From Solirubrobacter soli DSM 22325 (lineage in GTDB: Bacteria > Actinomycetota > Thermoleophilia > Solirubrobacterales > Solirubrobacteraceae): a DNA stretch of 64,000 nt. The position numbers and the translations under genes are program-made. Positions 43,660 to 52,529 of this stretch are shown piece after piece; the stretch's first letter is position 1; every line of letters starts with the position of its first letter. Below the pieces are notes generated by a model. That model did not search any database. It was not told the DNA's origin and was given only the letters and a program-made list of their open reading frames with translations. The stretch lies in contig NZ_KE384069.1 in the NCBI RefSeq assembly GCF_000423665.1, positions 671,588 through 735,587 on the forward strand, read 5' to 3'.

Positions 43660-44466
43660 ATGGACACCGGGCTCGCTGTTGCGATCATCGCTGGGGCGGT
43701 CGCCCTGGCGAGTGCCGGGATCTCTTGGAGAACCCAGCTCGCCGTAACCGATCGCAAGGCGCTGCGCGACCGGGAGCTTAAGGACGCGGATCGCCAATCT
43801 GAGGCCGCGGTCGTCCTAGACCGATATCGCGGACCGCTGCTCGATGCCGCTTGGCTCCTTGGCGATCGCATCGACAACATTCGTAACCGAGGGTTCCTCG
43901 GCTACGTCGGCGGCGGCGATCGCGCCCAGGACGCCCGGCTCAGCACGCTGTCCCGGATCGGTATCTATCTCGGCTGGCGGGAGTACCTACGACTCCAAGT
44001 CCAGCTGATGCGTTTCGAGAGCGATGCAGAAACGCGCCTGGTCGCTGGCTTCCTCGGTGACATCGCATGGGCCCTCGCGACGGACAAGGTGGATGAGGGG
44101 CGGGCGATGCTGTGGGCCGATGAACAGCGCGGCATCGGCGAGCTGATGCTTCACGATCCGTCTGCTGGTTCGCCAGGGGTGCGCGGCTATGCCTCTTTCT
44201 GTCGCGACTACGACGAGATCTTCGCTCCGTGGATGGAGCGCCTTGCGACGGATCTGTTCTCGCCACGCGCGGTGCGAAGCGATCGGCTCCGCCTGTTGCA
44301 GTGGGCGCTGTACGGCCTGGTTCGCCGTTTGGATACGGCCGGCGCGTACGGGGGCACGTGGCTGGATCGCACACAAGCCGAAATCTCCCGTCTCCGGACT
44401 GACGAGCGAGCCACCCGGACCGAGATCCAACTGCGCCAGCATCTGGCCTTGTTGAGAAATGGCTGA
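43660..44466 (+). CDS. N-terminally anchored protein of an uncharacterised family
   Basis: 268 residues. One N-terminal TM segment (LAVAIIAGAVALASAGISW), a charged helix, then a soluble domain with RYRGPLLDAAWLLGDRIDNI, GFLGYVGGG, IYLGWREYLRLQVQ, RGIGELML and GYASFCRDYDEIFAPWMERL. I recognise this order from uncharacterised proteins common in streptomycetes, but know of no function. It is cargo between the relaxase and the insertion sequences, divergent from the relaxase. Confidence 0.7.
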   Translation: MDTGLAVAIIAGAVALASAGISWRTQLAVTDRKALRDRELKDADRQSEAAVVLDRYRGPLLDAAWLLGDRIDNIRNRGFLGYVGGGDRAQDARLSTLSRIGIYLGWREYLRLQVQLMRFESDAETRLVAGFLGDIAWALATDKVDEGRAMLWADEQRGIGELMLHDPSAGSPGVRGYASFCRDYDEIFAPWMERLATDLFSPRAVRSDRLRLLQWALYGLVRRLDTAGAYGGTWLDRTQAEISRLRTDERATRTEIQLRQHLALLRNG

Positions 44467-44788
44467 GCGTCAGAGCTACGTGTGCAACGCGCCATGGCAC
44501 CCCGGTTCCTCCTTATCTGTGCTCGTCTTCAGCGTCAACCCGTTCGTGGCGGCGGCGCGTGGGCGAGGTTGGCGGTGCGGGTCGGGTGCGCGCGGACGCC
44601 CAGCCTTATCTCGGTCCGCGATCCCGGGTGGCTTCGGGTCGGCGACATGATGGGTGATGGGGTGTTCCGTGACGCGGTGCGGCCGCTCGGTCTATGAAGG
44701 CCGTCCACCCGGGGGTGGCGGCAGGAGCATGCCGGGAGCCGGCCGCGGTGCATCGGCGTAAGTGCGGGCTGCGCGCGCGGACCGGGGG
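44467..44788. other. Noncoding stretch downstream of the first IS110 transposase
   Basis: No convincing gene. It is GC-rich with several short G-runs (for example CGGACCGGGGGTC just before 44789). It probably contains one end of the insertion sequence, which cannot be placed because IS110 elements usually lack clear terminal inverted repeats. Confidence 0.4.
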
Positions 44789-45805
44789 TCATGCGGGCTG
44801 CAGGGCCTCCTCGCCGAGTTCGCGTAGCGTGTGGTAGCTGCGCTTGAGGAGCTTGCGTGCGACGGCCAGGCAGGCGCGGTTGCCGCCGAGGCGCTCGGCC
44901 GCTTGCTGGTAGTAGTCGTGGTCGGGTGAGCTGGTCCGGCGCGCGCATTGCGCGGCCTCGAAGAGTGCCCAGCGCAGCGCCGGCGGTCCCTGGCGGGAGA
45001 GGTGGCCTGGGGCGCGGCGGGCGTCGGATTGGTGGACGGTGATGTCCAGGCCGGCGTAGCGAACGGCCTCGCGCGAGGACGAGAAGCGGCGCGTGTCGCC
45101 GAGCTCGGCGAGGATCGTGATCGACGTCAGCGGCCCGATGCCATAGTGGCGCATCAGCGCCCGACAGCCAGCTTGGCGGCGCGCGTACTCGCGCAGCTCC
45201 CGGTCAAGCGGGGCGAGTTGGGTGTCGTGCGCGTCGATCATCGCGAGCGCGATCGTGATCTGCTCGCGCGCCGTCGTCGGCAGCTCGAGCTGCGCCAGCC
45301 ACTCGCGCGACGCTTCGGTCATCAGCCAGCTGCGCGATGGGACGCCATGGTGATAGAGCACCGCCTGCATGCGCTGCTGCCACTCGCGGCGCACGTCGAC
45401 GAGCGTGTGCCGCAGCCGCACCCGGGCGCGGAGATCGAGCAGGTGCGCGGGCGGGATCCACGACTCCGGTAGCCGGCCGACCATCAGCAACTCGCGCAGG
45501 TGCCGCGCGTCGGCGCGATCGCTCTTGGCGCGCTTCTTGGTTCCACGTCGCGCCGCGGTCTCCGCCGGCTCGGCGAGATGCACGCGTGCGCCAGTCGCTT
45601 GGAGCTCTTCGACAACGAACCGCCACCCCGTTGTCGCCTCCAACGCGACCTCGAGCTGCTGGCCGTGAAAGCGCCCTGCGAACCGCCGCACCCCCACGCG
45701 GTCGGCCGGAGCGATCCGCGCGCGCGAGACCTCGCCCGACGCGGTGTCCAGCCAGTCCGCGGTGATCTGCGCTCGGTGTTGGTCGAGTCCCATTACGATC
45801 GTCAC
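44789..45805 (-). CDS. IS110-family transposase (copy 1)
   Basis: 338 residues from GTG 45805, with GAGGAGG six bases upstream. The N-terminal DEDD/RuvC-like domain begins VMGLDQHRAQITADW and has KSDRADARHLRELL. The C-terminal Tnp_2-type domain has LMRHYGIGPLTSITILAELGDTRRFSS, YAGLDITVHQSD and the conserved Ser region GHLSRQGPPALRWALFEA. IS110 enzymes work with a structured RNA. The ribosome site lies inside a hairpin (45812-45875). Confidence 0.9.
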   Translation of the reverse strand: MTIVMGLDQHRAQITADWLDTASGEVSRARIAPADRVGVRRFAGRFHGQQLEVALEATTGWRFVVEELQATGARVHLAEPAETAARRGTKKRAKSDRADARHLRELLMVGRLPESWIPPAHLLDLRARVRLRHTLVDVRREWQQRMQAVLYHHGVPSRSWLMTEASREWLAQLELPTTAREQITIALAMIDAHDTQLAPLDRELREYARRQAGCRALMRHYGIGPLTSITILAELGDTRRFSSSREAVRYAGLDITVHQSDARRAPGHLSRQGPPALRWALFEAAQCARRTSSPDHDYYQQAAERLGGNRACLAVARKLLKRSYHTLRELGEEALQPA

Positions 45806-45811
45806 ACGGGG

Positions 45812-45875
45812 CCTCCTCACGCTCCACGGTCTCAAACGCCTGCACGGACCCCGGTCCGCGCTTGAGCTGAGGAGG
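45812..45875 (-). promoter_or_regulatory. Nested hairpin that sequesters the transposase ribosome site; possible IS110 bridge RNA part
   Basis: Outer arms CCTCCTCA (45812-45819) and TGAGGAGG (45868-45875), middle arms CTCAA/TTGAG and an inner GGAC...GTCC hairpin. On the minus-strand RNA the 3' outer arm is the Shine-Dalgarno GAGGAGG of the GTG at 45805. It could hold back translation, and it sits where IS110 elements encode their guide RNA. Confidence 0.5.
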
Positions 45876-45921
45876 TCCCTACACGTCCGCCAGGACAGAC
45901 CCGCGGCCCGGCACATGCCAT

Positions 45922-46989
45922 CTATGTCAAGCAAGGAGCGTTGATCGTGGCCTTGATGTTGATGTCAGGGCGATCGGTATCGACGCGAAGGAGCTGGTAC
46001 ACGCGGCGGATGAGGAGGCGTTTGAAGGCGCGTAGGGCCTCTTTGATGGTCTTGCCTTGGCTGCGGCGGCGAGCGAGGTACTCGCGAGCGGGCGCGTAGA
46101 TGCGCGCCTGGGTGACCGCGATGATGTGCAGCGCGTGGTTGAGCTGGCGATTGCCGGTGCGGTTGAGGCGATGGCGTTGCTGGCGGCCTGAGGACGCGTC
46201 CAGCGGCGCGACGCCGGCGTAGAGCGCGAGCTGCGCTTCGGTGCGGAAGCGGTGCACGTTGGCGACCTCGGCGACGATGCGGGCGGCGACCAACGTGCCG
46301 CAGCCGGTCAACTCCAGCAGCGTTGGAGCGTGTCGGCGGACCAGCAGCGCCAGCTCGGCTCGGAGATCGTCGATGCGAGTCGTCAGGCCGCGGATCTGCG
46401 CCAGCAGATCCCGAGCGATCCGGACCGCCGCTGTGCGCTCGCGCCGAGCCAGGCGCCGCTCAAGCGACCGAACGGTGCCGAGATTGCTCAGTGTCCGCGA
46501 TGCCGGTTCAAGATCGGGATCGAGGTCGTGCAGCAGCCAACGCAGTCGCTTGCTGTGGCGCGTGCGCTCGCTCACCAGGCGTGATCTGTAGTTGACCAAC
46601 AACGCGATCTCACGCTCCGGGCCCGCGAGAAATGCTCGCGGCAGGTCGGGCTCACGGATCGCCGCGCGCGCCACTGCCAACGCGTCAATCGGATCGCTCT
46701 TGCCGCGCGTGCGGGCGCCCTTGCGCGCGTTGGCCATCAAGCTCGGCGGCACCCGCAACACGGTTTCGCCCGCCGCCAGCAGGAAGCGTTCCAGCCCACC
46801 GGAGACATGCCGGCAGTCCTCGATCGCCCACACGCGTTCGGCGCCGTGGTCGACCGCGAAGCTCAGCAGCCGCCGAAAGCCGCGCTCGTCGGCCTCTGCG
46901 GCCACATCACCCAGCGAGCGGGCCGAGACCTCCTCCACCGCCGCGGCCGTGTGGGTGCGCTTGTGCGCGTCGACGCCGATGACGATCAC
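45922..46989 (-). CDS. IS110-family transposase (copy 2, different subgroup)
   Basis: 355 residues from GTG 46989, with GGAGG seven bases upstream. VIVIGVDAHKRTHTAAAVE starts the DEDD domain, and RGKSDPIDALAVARAA carries later acidic residues. The C-terminal part has LLELTGCGTLVAARIVAEV and ALYAGVAPLDASSGRQQRHRLNRTGNRQLNHAL with the conserved Ser. It is only distantly related to copy 1, so two independent insertions sit head to tail, 116 bp apart. Confidence 0.92.
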   Translation of the reverse strand: MIVIGVDAHKRTHTAAAVEEVSARSLGDVAAEADERGFRRLLSFAVDHGAERVWAIEDCRHVSGGLERFLLAAGETVLRVPPSLMANARKGARTRGKSDPIDALAVARAAIREPDLPRAFLAGPEREIALLVNYRSRLVSERTRHSKRLRWLLHDLDPDLEPASRTLSNLGTVRSLERRLARRERTAAVRIARDLLAQIRGLTTRIDDLRAELALLVRRHAPTLLELTGCGTLVAARIVAEVANVHRFRTEAQLALYAGVAPLDASSGRQQRHRLNRTGNRQLNHALHIIAVTQARIYAPAREYLARRRSQGKTIKEALRAFKRLLIRRVYQLLRVDTDRPDINIKATINAPCLT

Positions 46990-47346
46990 GCCATCCCTCC
47001 TGATCGGTGCTCGCAGAACGCGGACCGCCGGCGGACAGCACTTCGTCAAGGCCCAAAGCCAGGCTCCTATCAGGTCACGCCGACCGTCCTGGGGCGCGGC
47101 GGGCGACAGAACCGGGATAGGTCAGCCATAGGCGACATGCAAGGGGTCGAGTCAACCCGCCGCGCCGCCAAGTCAACCGCCCCGACCGGACGAAACCGCA
47201 ACGCCGAAAACCCAGGCTCGCACGAAGTGCAGGGGTGTGCGTGCTTGCGGCTTGATGTTCTGACCCGGGGTCGGAACGAGCGCGATGGCGGTTGCTCGCA
47301 ACATGTCTGCTGATCAATCGCCGCTTCTCTACGTAATCTTCGGCAG
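46990..47346. other. Noncoding stretch upstream of IS110 copy 2
   Basis: No gene seen. It includes a short hairpin at 47257-47277 (GTTC.GACC...GGTC.GAAC). On the minus strand this is the 5' region of the copy 2 transposase, where a bridge RNA and the left element end would be expected. The right part is the promoter region of the cargo operon at 47347. Confidence 0.4.
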
Positions 47347-48783
47347 GTGCGCTTCAACCTTCTAGCCGACGTGAGGAGCCTTGAAGGGTGGACGACCGTT
47401 GGCATGATTGTTTGCGCCGTCGCGCTCCTCGTCCTCGAGTTTCGGATGCTGGCACTCGACCCCGCGCCCGCAGTCGTTCGGATGTCGCTTCGGCGCGCGG
47501 CAAACCGGTTCCTTGCTGCAGGACTTCCGGTTCGGCAACGATTCGCTCCGACACACGAGACGCGCCGGCACCTTCGCCAGGCGCGAGTACTGCTCTACGG
47601 GGTGGCCATAGCCATAGTCTTTCTACCCCTGTGCATCGCGGTTGGTCCGCTGTCTCAGGATGAGAGCAGCCAGGAGTACCTCCAGACGCTGTGGCAGGTC
47701 GTAGCCGCGGCTCTGGGCGTCTCGGTCGCGATGGTCGCGTTCGCTTTCGAGGCTTACACGAACACCGCGCACAACCGCTACGGCGGGACCCTGCGTGAGT
47801 TCGCTGCAGACACGGGACTCCAAGCAGTCGTGCGGCTAGGAGCCGTTTCGCTCCTCGTCACCGGCCTCGTACTGTTCGGAGTCGGACAGGATGCTCCTCG
47901 GGGATGGTCGGCGGCGTGGGCCATCATCCTCTCAGCAGCAACGCTAATTGCCGTTCCTTGGGTCGTCACGCGCATCGTCGCAACGCTCGACCCTACAAAT
48001 CTTTCTGGCATGCGCGCACGGCGTCTTCGTGAGACCGTTTCCATCGCGATGAGGGAACAACTAGAAGGCCAAGCAGCTGAGGTCGTGATGGCGAGGTTGC
48101 GCGATGGATTTCCCAAATCGCGTGCCTTGTACCCGCCAGATCCGCACATCATCGAGGCCCGAAGGGCCGGAAGGATCCGCGACGTCCGACTTGGGACCCT
48201 CGCGAGAATCATCGCTCGGCGGCGAACGCGTGGTGACACACTGGCGATCAATCTGCGCGTAGGTCTCGGGGAGAAGGTGGCCGTTCGCGACCAAGTTGTG
48301 TCAACGTCCCTCAGCCTCACGTCCTCCGAACTGCGGCGCTTGCGTCGCAGCGTACGCATCACGCGGCGCGACCCTGATAGTCGAGAGACGCACCTTGTCT
48401 CGCAGCTGTCGCGTCTGCATCGTCAGGCGTTGGCCGCCGTGCAGGCCCGCCAAACGGACGACTGGCGTTCCGTCGCGGATCACTACGAGCTTGTGATTCT
48501 CGCCCTTCCCGTTGAGGCGGCACGACTCGGCCTGTCGTTTGAAGGAGCAGTCGCGAAGCCCGGCTTCCTCGGGTTCGGTCCGATGCAGCGAATCGGTGAT
48601 TTTCTGCTTGATGAGCTGCACGAGGCGGTCAAAATGGATTCGACGGAACTCGTCGACACGATCACCTACTGGCCGCAGCACGTTGCGGACCGGGCGCTGA
48701 CGCTCGGAGCCCCGGTGATAGCCGACGAGATGCTCACGCTGTATCCCCGGATGTACGGCCTATGGATTCGCATGTCGCGATGA
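47347..48783 (+). CDS. Cargo membrane protein of uncharacterised two-gene system
   Basis: 478 residues from GTG 47347. Five hydrophobic segments lie in the first half (about 17-37, 80-100, 112-138, 162-182, 190-213), then about 260 cytoplasmic residues rich in Arg and Leu (LGTLARIIARRRTRGDTLAI..., SSELRRLRRSVRITRRD). No known motif was seen. Codon third positions are less GC-rich than in host genes, a sign of recent acquisition. The stop overlaps the next gene's ATG (ATGA), so the two products are probably made together. Confidence 0.8.
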   Translation: MRFNLLADVRSLEGWTTVGMIVCAVALLVLEFRMLALDPAPAVVRMSLRRAANRFLAAGLPVRQRFAPTHETRRHLRQARVLLYGVAIAIVFLPLCIAVGPLSQDESSQEYLQTLWQVVAAALGVSVAMVAFAFEAYTNTAHNRYGGTLREFAADTGLQAVVRLGAVSLLVTGLVLFGVGQDAPRGWSAAWAIILSAATLIAVPWVVTRIVATLDPTNLSGMRARRLRETVSIAMREQLEGQAAEVVMARLRDGFPKSRALYPPDPHIIEARRAGRIRDVRLGTLARIIARRRTRGDTLAINLRVGLGEKVAVRDQVVSTSLSLTSSELRRLRRSVRITRRDPDSRETHLVSQLSRLHRQALAAVQARQTDDWRSVADHYELVILALPVEAARLGLSFEGAVAKPGFLGFGPMQRIGDFLLDELHEAVKMDSTELVDTITYWPQHVADRALTLGAPVIADEMLTLYPRMYGLWIRMSR

Positions 48784-50447
48784 ATGACGCTCTCGATCTC
48801 CTCCGCGACCGGAGCCATTCGTATCTTCTAGACGCGCGGCTCAGCGCGGAGCTCGCGTTAGAGGACGATCTTGCTGTCTCAGGTCCTGCTCTGGAACGCG
48901 CCACCCGACTGATCCGTGCACTGTTCGCCCAGGTCAACCTCATCCTGAAGCTTTCCTTGGACGCCGGCGACATCGAGCGGTTCACGGAAACTGAGCGTGA
49001 GTGGGCTGCAATGTTTCAGGACCAGTGGATCTACGACGATCCGCAATTCCAGACGCCGCAGCAACAGGCGCTTTCGCCACTTTTCCGGCAGCGTGACGTG
49101 TACCGCCTCGGACTCGCAATGTGGTGCGTTCATCGCTTGGCGACGGAGCAGACGCGCGATCGTGCTGAGACGGCCTGGGCGGTCGCCTTGCGAACGTTGC
49201 TGTCACGGTTTGAAAGCCTTGGGCAGCTTCTCGCCGCGTACAAAAGCGCGATTGACCGCGATCAACGAGACAGTGGAGGGTGGACCACGTGGTTCATAGA
49301 AGGGGGATCTGGGCGCTCGGGTTTCGTCGTTCCAACAGAGTCCAAGCTTCTCGTCGCCACGCTTACGCTGGGATCGGCTATCGCGGGGACGACCGATCAG
49401 GCACCGCTTGAACCTGAACGATGGATGGTTCGTGAACCGCGCGACATCGAGGAGATCCTGGATGAGCTCAGCCGCACACCGGAATTGTGGGACTGGCTCG
49501 TCGTCGGCTCTGTCGAGTCGGCTCGCGAGACGTGGCTCGCCGGGGTCTCAACGCTCAGAGCACTCCTTGCAGAGGCTCGCGCACAGGCCGCCGACCGAGA
49601 AAAGGCCGAACTTCGCCAAGCACGGATCGATCCGAAACGAGTCACTACGTTCCAGGAACACCTCCAAGCGTCCATTGCGGGTAAGCGGGTCCTTCGCGAT
49701 GTCTTCTCTCAGCAGGGTGCGCTGGTTCGACTGTCTACTCCGCCCCAGGATGAGACGCCGAGCCAGCAGCAATACTGGCTCTCAAAATCACCGTTTCTCG
49801 GCACTGCACCCCCGAACGCCACGGAGTTTATGGCTCGTGGCATCGCGCGGGACGTTTCCGTCGAGGTACCTCAACTGGTTGGCCTGCTCAGCGATCTTCG
49901 GCCGTCGCTTCAGGAAGTTGAGACCGCAGACCTGGCCGGTGTCGTTCAAGACGCGATCGCGGACATGAGATCCAGCGGACAGCGCCCTTCGCTCCTTCTT
50001 TTGCCGCTCGCTTGGAGACTCAAAGAACGGCTAGGGCTTCCGCTCGGTCGCGGCCAGTCGCCGCCCCACTCTCTCATCCCTGCGGCACACCGTCGGAGAT
50101 TTGCCGGAGTGGTTGACGATGTGCCGGCGCTCGATCTCGCCAGGGTCCCAGAGGATCGCTTCTACCTCCTCGACGTGCGCGGCGCGGCACGACTCTTAGA
50201 GTGGCCGTCTCAGGGCAACTCCGGGATTGATGTCCTTGTCGAAGAGTTCGATCTAGACGCGGCGCGTCGCTTCGTCGATCAGGAAGTCCCTGTGCCGCCC
50301 AACGGTTACACACGCGAGCAGACGGTCGATATCACTCAGGAGCAAGTTCGCGTTACCGTCACGCGGTGTTGGACCTGGTCCGGAGGAGACGCCAACGCCG
50401 CGCGCGGGTTCACGGTTCCCGCAGAGCTTCGACGAACGGCCCATTAG
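48780..50447 (+). CDS. Cargo soluble protein, partner of the membrane protein upstream
   Basis: 555 residues from ATG 48780 (a possible earlier ATG at 48762). No membrane segment and no familiar motif. The first ~300 residues look helical (ERATRLIRALFAQVNLIL..., LAMWCVHRLATEQT). The last ~150 look mixed alpha/beta (DRFYLLDVRGAARLLEW, IDVLVEEFDLDAARRFV). It ends about 100 bp before the right attachment site. Position and pairing suggest a defence or stability module, which is inference. Confidence 0.8.
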   Translation: MNDALDLLRDRSHSYLLDARLSAELALEDDLAVSGPALERATRLIRALFAQVNLILKLSLDAGDIERFTETEREWAAMFQDQWIYDDPQFQTPQQQALSPLFRQRDVYRLGLAMWCVHRLATEQTRDRAETAWAVALRTLLSRFESLGQLLAAYKSAIDRDQRDSGGWTTWFIEGGSGRSGFVVPTESKLLVATLTLGSAIAGTTDQAPLEPERWMVREPRDIEEILDELSRTPELWDWLVVGSVESARETWLAGVSTLRALLAEARAQAADREKAELRQARIDPKRVTTFQEHLQASIAGKRVLRDVFSQQGALVRLSTPPQDETPSQQQYWLSKSPFLGTAPPNATEFMARGIARDVSVEVPQLVGLLSDLRPSLQEVETADLAGVVQDAIADMRSSGQRPSLLLLPLAWRLKERLGLPLGRGQSPPHSLIPAAHRRRFAGVVDDVPALDLARVPEDRFYLLDVRGAARLLEWPSQGNSGIDVLVEEFDLDAARRFVDQEVPVPPNGYTREQTVDITQEQVRVTVTRCWTWSGGDANAARGFTVPAELRRTAH

Positions 50448-50488
50448 GGCTGCTACGGATCGGTCGATACCTCCGCGAGCCGCGCGAG

Positions 50489-50507
50489 TGTCCCCTTTGG
50501 TGTCCCC
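50489..50507 (+). promoter_or_regulatory. TGTCCCC repeats, candidate arm sites (right end of element A)
   Basis: Two copies of TGTCCCC at 50489 and 50501, 41 bp inside the right attachment site. They match the heptamers at the left end. Confidence 0.5.
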
Positions 50508-50547
50508 TAGAGGCCTTGCAGCGCGGCCAAGCGCCGACGTGAATGAC

Positions 50548-50592
50548 AATCATAATCCGCGTGTCGGGGGTTCGAGTCCCTCCTCCGGCATC
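50548..50592 (+). repeat. Right attachment site of element A / left site of element B
   Basis: An identical 45-bp copy of the tRNA 3' half. The 5' half of the tRNA is absent (GACAATCAT replaces the anticodon stem), so this is a repeat, not a second tRNA gene. Element B's integrase follows it as element A's follows attL. Confidence 0.92.
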
Positions 50593-50698
50593 CTCGTAGT
50601 TGGCCCTTTTCTTGGCTCTAGCAGGGCTTTCGCCAAGAATCCCGGCCCCCGGTCTCGCCCCAGCAGACCGCAGCAAACCCTTCCGTTTCTGACAGTTC

Positions 50699-50716
50699 TG
50701 TCCCCCGCATGTCCCC
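50699..50716 (+). promoter_or_regulatory. TGTCCCC repeats, candidate arm sites (element B)
   Basis: Two copies at 50699 and 50710, in the same place relative to the integrase start as in element A. Confidence 0.5.
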
Positions 50717-50752
50717 TGGGGCCAGTTTCCGCGGGCTGGCGCTAGAGGGGTC

Positions 50753-51910
50753 ATGGCGAACTGGCGCAAGACCCGAACACCGGCGATCTACGTCGCCCAT
50801 TCCAAGTCGTGCCCGGCGTACTCGAACACGGCGGGGCGCTGCAGCTGCAACCCGTCGTGGCGAGGGCGGGCCTGGGACCCAGTTGCTCGCAAGGCGATCT
50901 GGCTGAAATCCACTAAGCACCGCAGCGAGGTGTTTGCGTGGCTCGCCGCGATGGGCAAGGGCGCTGACCACCTCGCCGAGCTCGCGAAGGTCGGTCCGAC
51001 CTTCGAGGCGATTGGCGAGCAGTGGCTCGACGGCGTCGAGCGCGGCCACATCGGCCGGCGACGCGGACGCGGCAAGGCGTACTCGGACACGACGATCGAG
51101 GGCATGCGCCGCTCCTGGCGCTATCGGCTCCTGCCCGAATTCGGTCCTCGCATCGCCGAGGAGATCAGCGAGATCGACTGGCAGCGCTGGATCGATTCGT
51201 TGGCCCGCGACGGTCTGTCGCGCTCGACGATCGCGAAGCACGTCTCGGTTGCGTCGGGCATCTACGCCTGGGCCTCGGCGCCGTCGCGCCGTCTGGTCCC
51301 GCGGAACCCGCTCCGGTTGGTCGAGCTCCCGCCGAACGACGAGAAGCCGCGGCTGCGGGTCGCCTTGGCACCGGAGGCGGCCGCGCTTCTCGCTGCGTTG
51401 GAGCCGGAGGACCGTCTCCCCTACGCGATCGCGTTCTACGCGGGCCTGCGCCGATCGGAGATCTACCGCCTCGAATGGGACGACGTCCTCGACGGCGACC
51501 ACATCGCGACCTGCCTCCTCGTCAGACGCTCCAAGAGCGACGCCGGAACTTAGCGCCGCCCACCGATCGCCGACAACCTTCGAGTCGTGCTTGTTGCAGC
51601 CTGGGAGCGCCAGGGCCGCCCGACCTCGGGCAAGGTCGTCGACCGCTCGGTGATGTCGGGCAAGATCGCCGCCCGCGTGGAAGCCGCATGGACCGCCGCC
51701 GGCCTCAACCGCATCACGCTCCACGAGTGCCGCCACACGTACGCCTCGCTCCTGATGGCGGCGGGCTACACGATCAAGGAGCTCATGGAGTTCATGGGCC
51801 ACGCCGACCTCCAGATGGTCAACCGCTACGTGAAGCTCCTCCCGCAGCCCGGTGAGGACGATGCCGCAGACCGACACAGCGCCTACCTCCGACGCTTCGA
51901 GTCCGGCTGA
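50753..51910 (+). pseudogene. Tyrosine integrase of element B, interrupted by TAG
   Basis: The frame from ATG 50753 aligns along its whole length with the element A integrase (MANWRKTRTP start, LLPQPGEDDAADR end). TAG at 51551-51553 falls where element A has a Gly codon (SEAGTGRRPP versus SDAGT, stop, RRPP). The codons after it stay in frame and keep HECRHTYASLL and MVNRYVKLL. The stop removes the HxxR, second His and Tyr, so the product cannot recombine unless the stop is read through. Confidence 0.9.
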
Positions 51911-52454
51911 CCCCGCGTCGCGACGGGGCGAGACGTGGAACGACACGGACGCGATCGCGCGCCACCGGGCAATGACGTCCTCAGAACGGCTCATGCTCGC
52001 GATCGAGGTGAGCGGCGCGGCGCTGCAGTTCGCCCATGCCGGAGGTGTCGTCGACGTCCAGCCGGCGTTCGATCCCGCGGTACTCATCACTGCGCTCGAC
52101 CGCGCCGGGGTCGGCTACGTGCTCGTCGGCGGCCTTGCCGGCGCCGCGCACGGCGTCGTGCGCGCGAGCGCGGACATCGACCTCGTCCCCGAGCCGAGCA
52201 GGGAGAACCTCGCCGCGCTCGCCACGCTCGGCGCCGCGCGCCCGGACCACGGCATCCGAACGCCGTGGGGCGACGTGCACGTCATCCACGCGATCCCGTA
52301 CGCAGACCTCCGTGAGCGGGCGATCGCGCTCCCACTTGGCGACACGGAGGCGGTGAGCTGCTCGCGCGACGACTTCCGCGCGATGAAGCTTGCGCTCGGC
52401 CGTCCGCGCGATCTGATCGACGTCGCCGAGCTCGACGAGCTCCACGGCGCGTGA
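51861..52454 (+). CDS. Nucleotidyltransferase-fold protein (element B copy)
   Basis: 197 residues from ATG 51861, preceded by GGTGAGGA. A homologue of the 37203 gene with intact VGGLAGAAHGVVRASADIDL and a RAMKLALGRPRDLIDVAELD end. It is apparently undamaged although its neighbours on both sides are broken. It starts inside the 3' end of the integrase frame. Confidence 0.72.
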   Translation: MPQTDTAPTSDASSPADPASRRGETWNDTDAIARHRAMTSSERLMLAIEVSGAALQFAHAGGVVDVQPAFDPAVLITALDRAGVGYVLVGGLAGAAHGVVRASADIDLVPEPSRENLAALATLGAARPDHGIRTPWGDVHVIHAIPYADLRERAIALPLGDTEAVSCSRDDFRAMKLALGRPRDLIDVAELDELHGA

Positions 52455-52473
52455 ACACGCGGTGCTGACGAAC

Positions 52474-52506
52474 GCACAAGATCGGTCAAAATGACCGATC
52501 TTGTGC
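52474..52506. promoter_or_regulatory. Perfect palindromic operator 1 (element B)
   Basis: GCACAAGATCGGTCA and its exact complement flank AAA. It is the strongest member of the four related operator sites in the window. Confidence 0.82.
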
Positions 52507-52529
52507 AGTCACCGCTGAACCAGCAAGCT

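Larger units (their letters stand above)
35910..50592. mobile_element. Element A: tRNA-integrated mobilizable island, 14.7 kb
   Basis: It is bounded by the 45-bp repeats and carries integrase, HTH (possible excisionase), MobF relaxase, AbiE-type toxin-antitoxin, two IS110-family insertions and cargo. No coupling protein or mating-pore genes are visible, so it would need another element's secretion system to move. Its cargo genes are visibly less GC-biased at third positions than the host genes, especially 47-50.4 kb. Confidence 0.88.

Noticed and set aside
44789..47049. A single composite insertion sequence with both transposases
   Set aside because: The two proteins belong to different IS110 subgroups and each has its own start and ribosome site. 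No common ends were seen.
50548..50592. A second tRNA gene
   Set aside because: Only the 3' half matches. The acceptor 5' strand, D arm and 5' anticodon stem are absent, so it is an attachment repeat.
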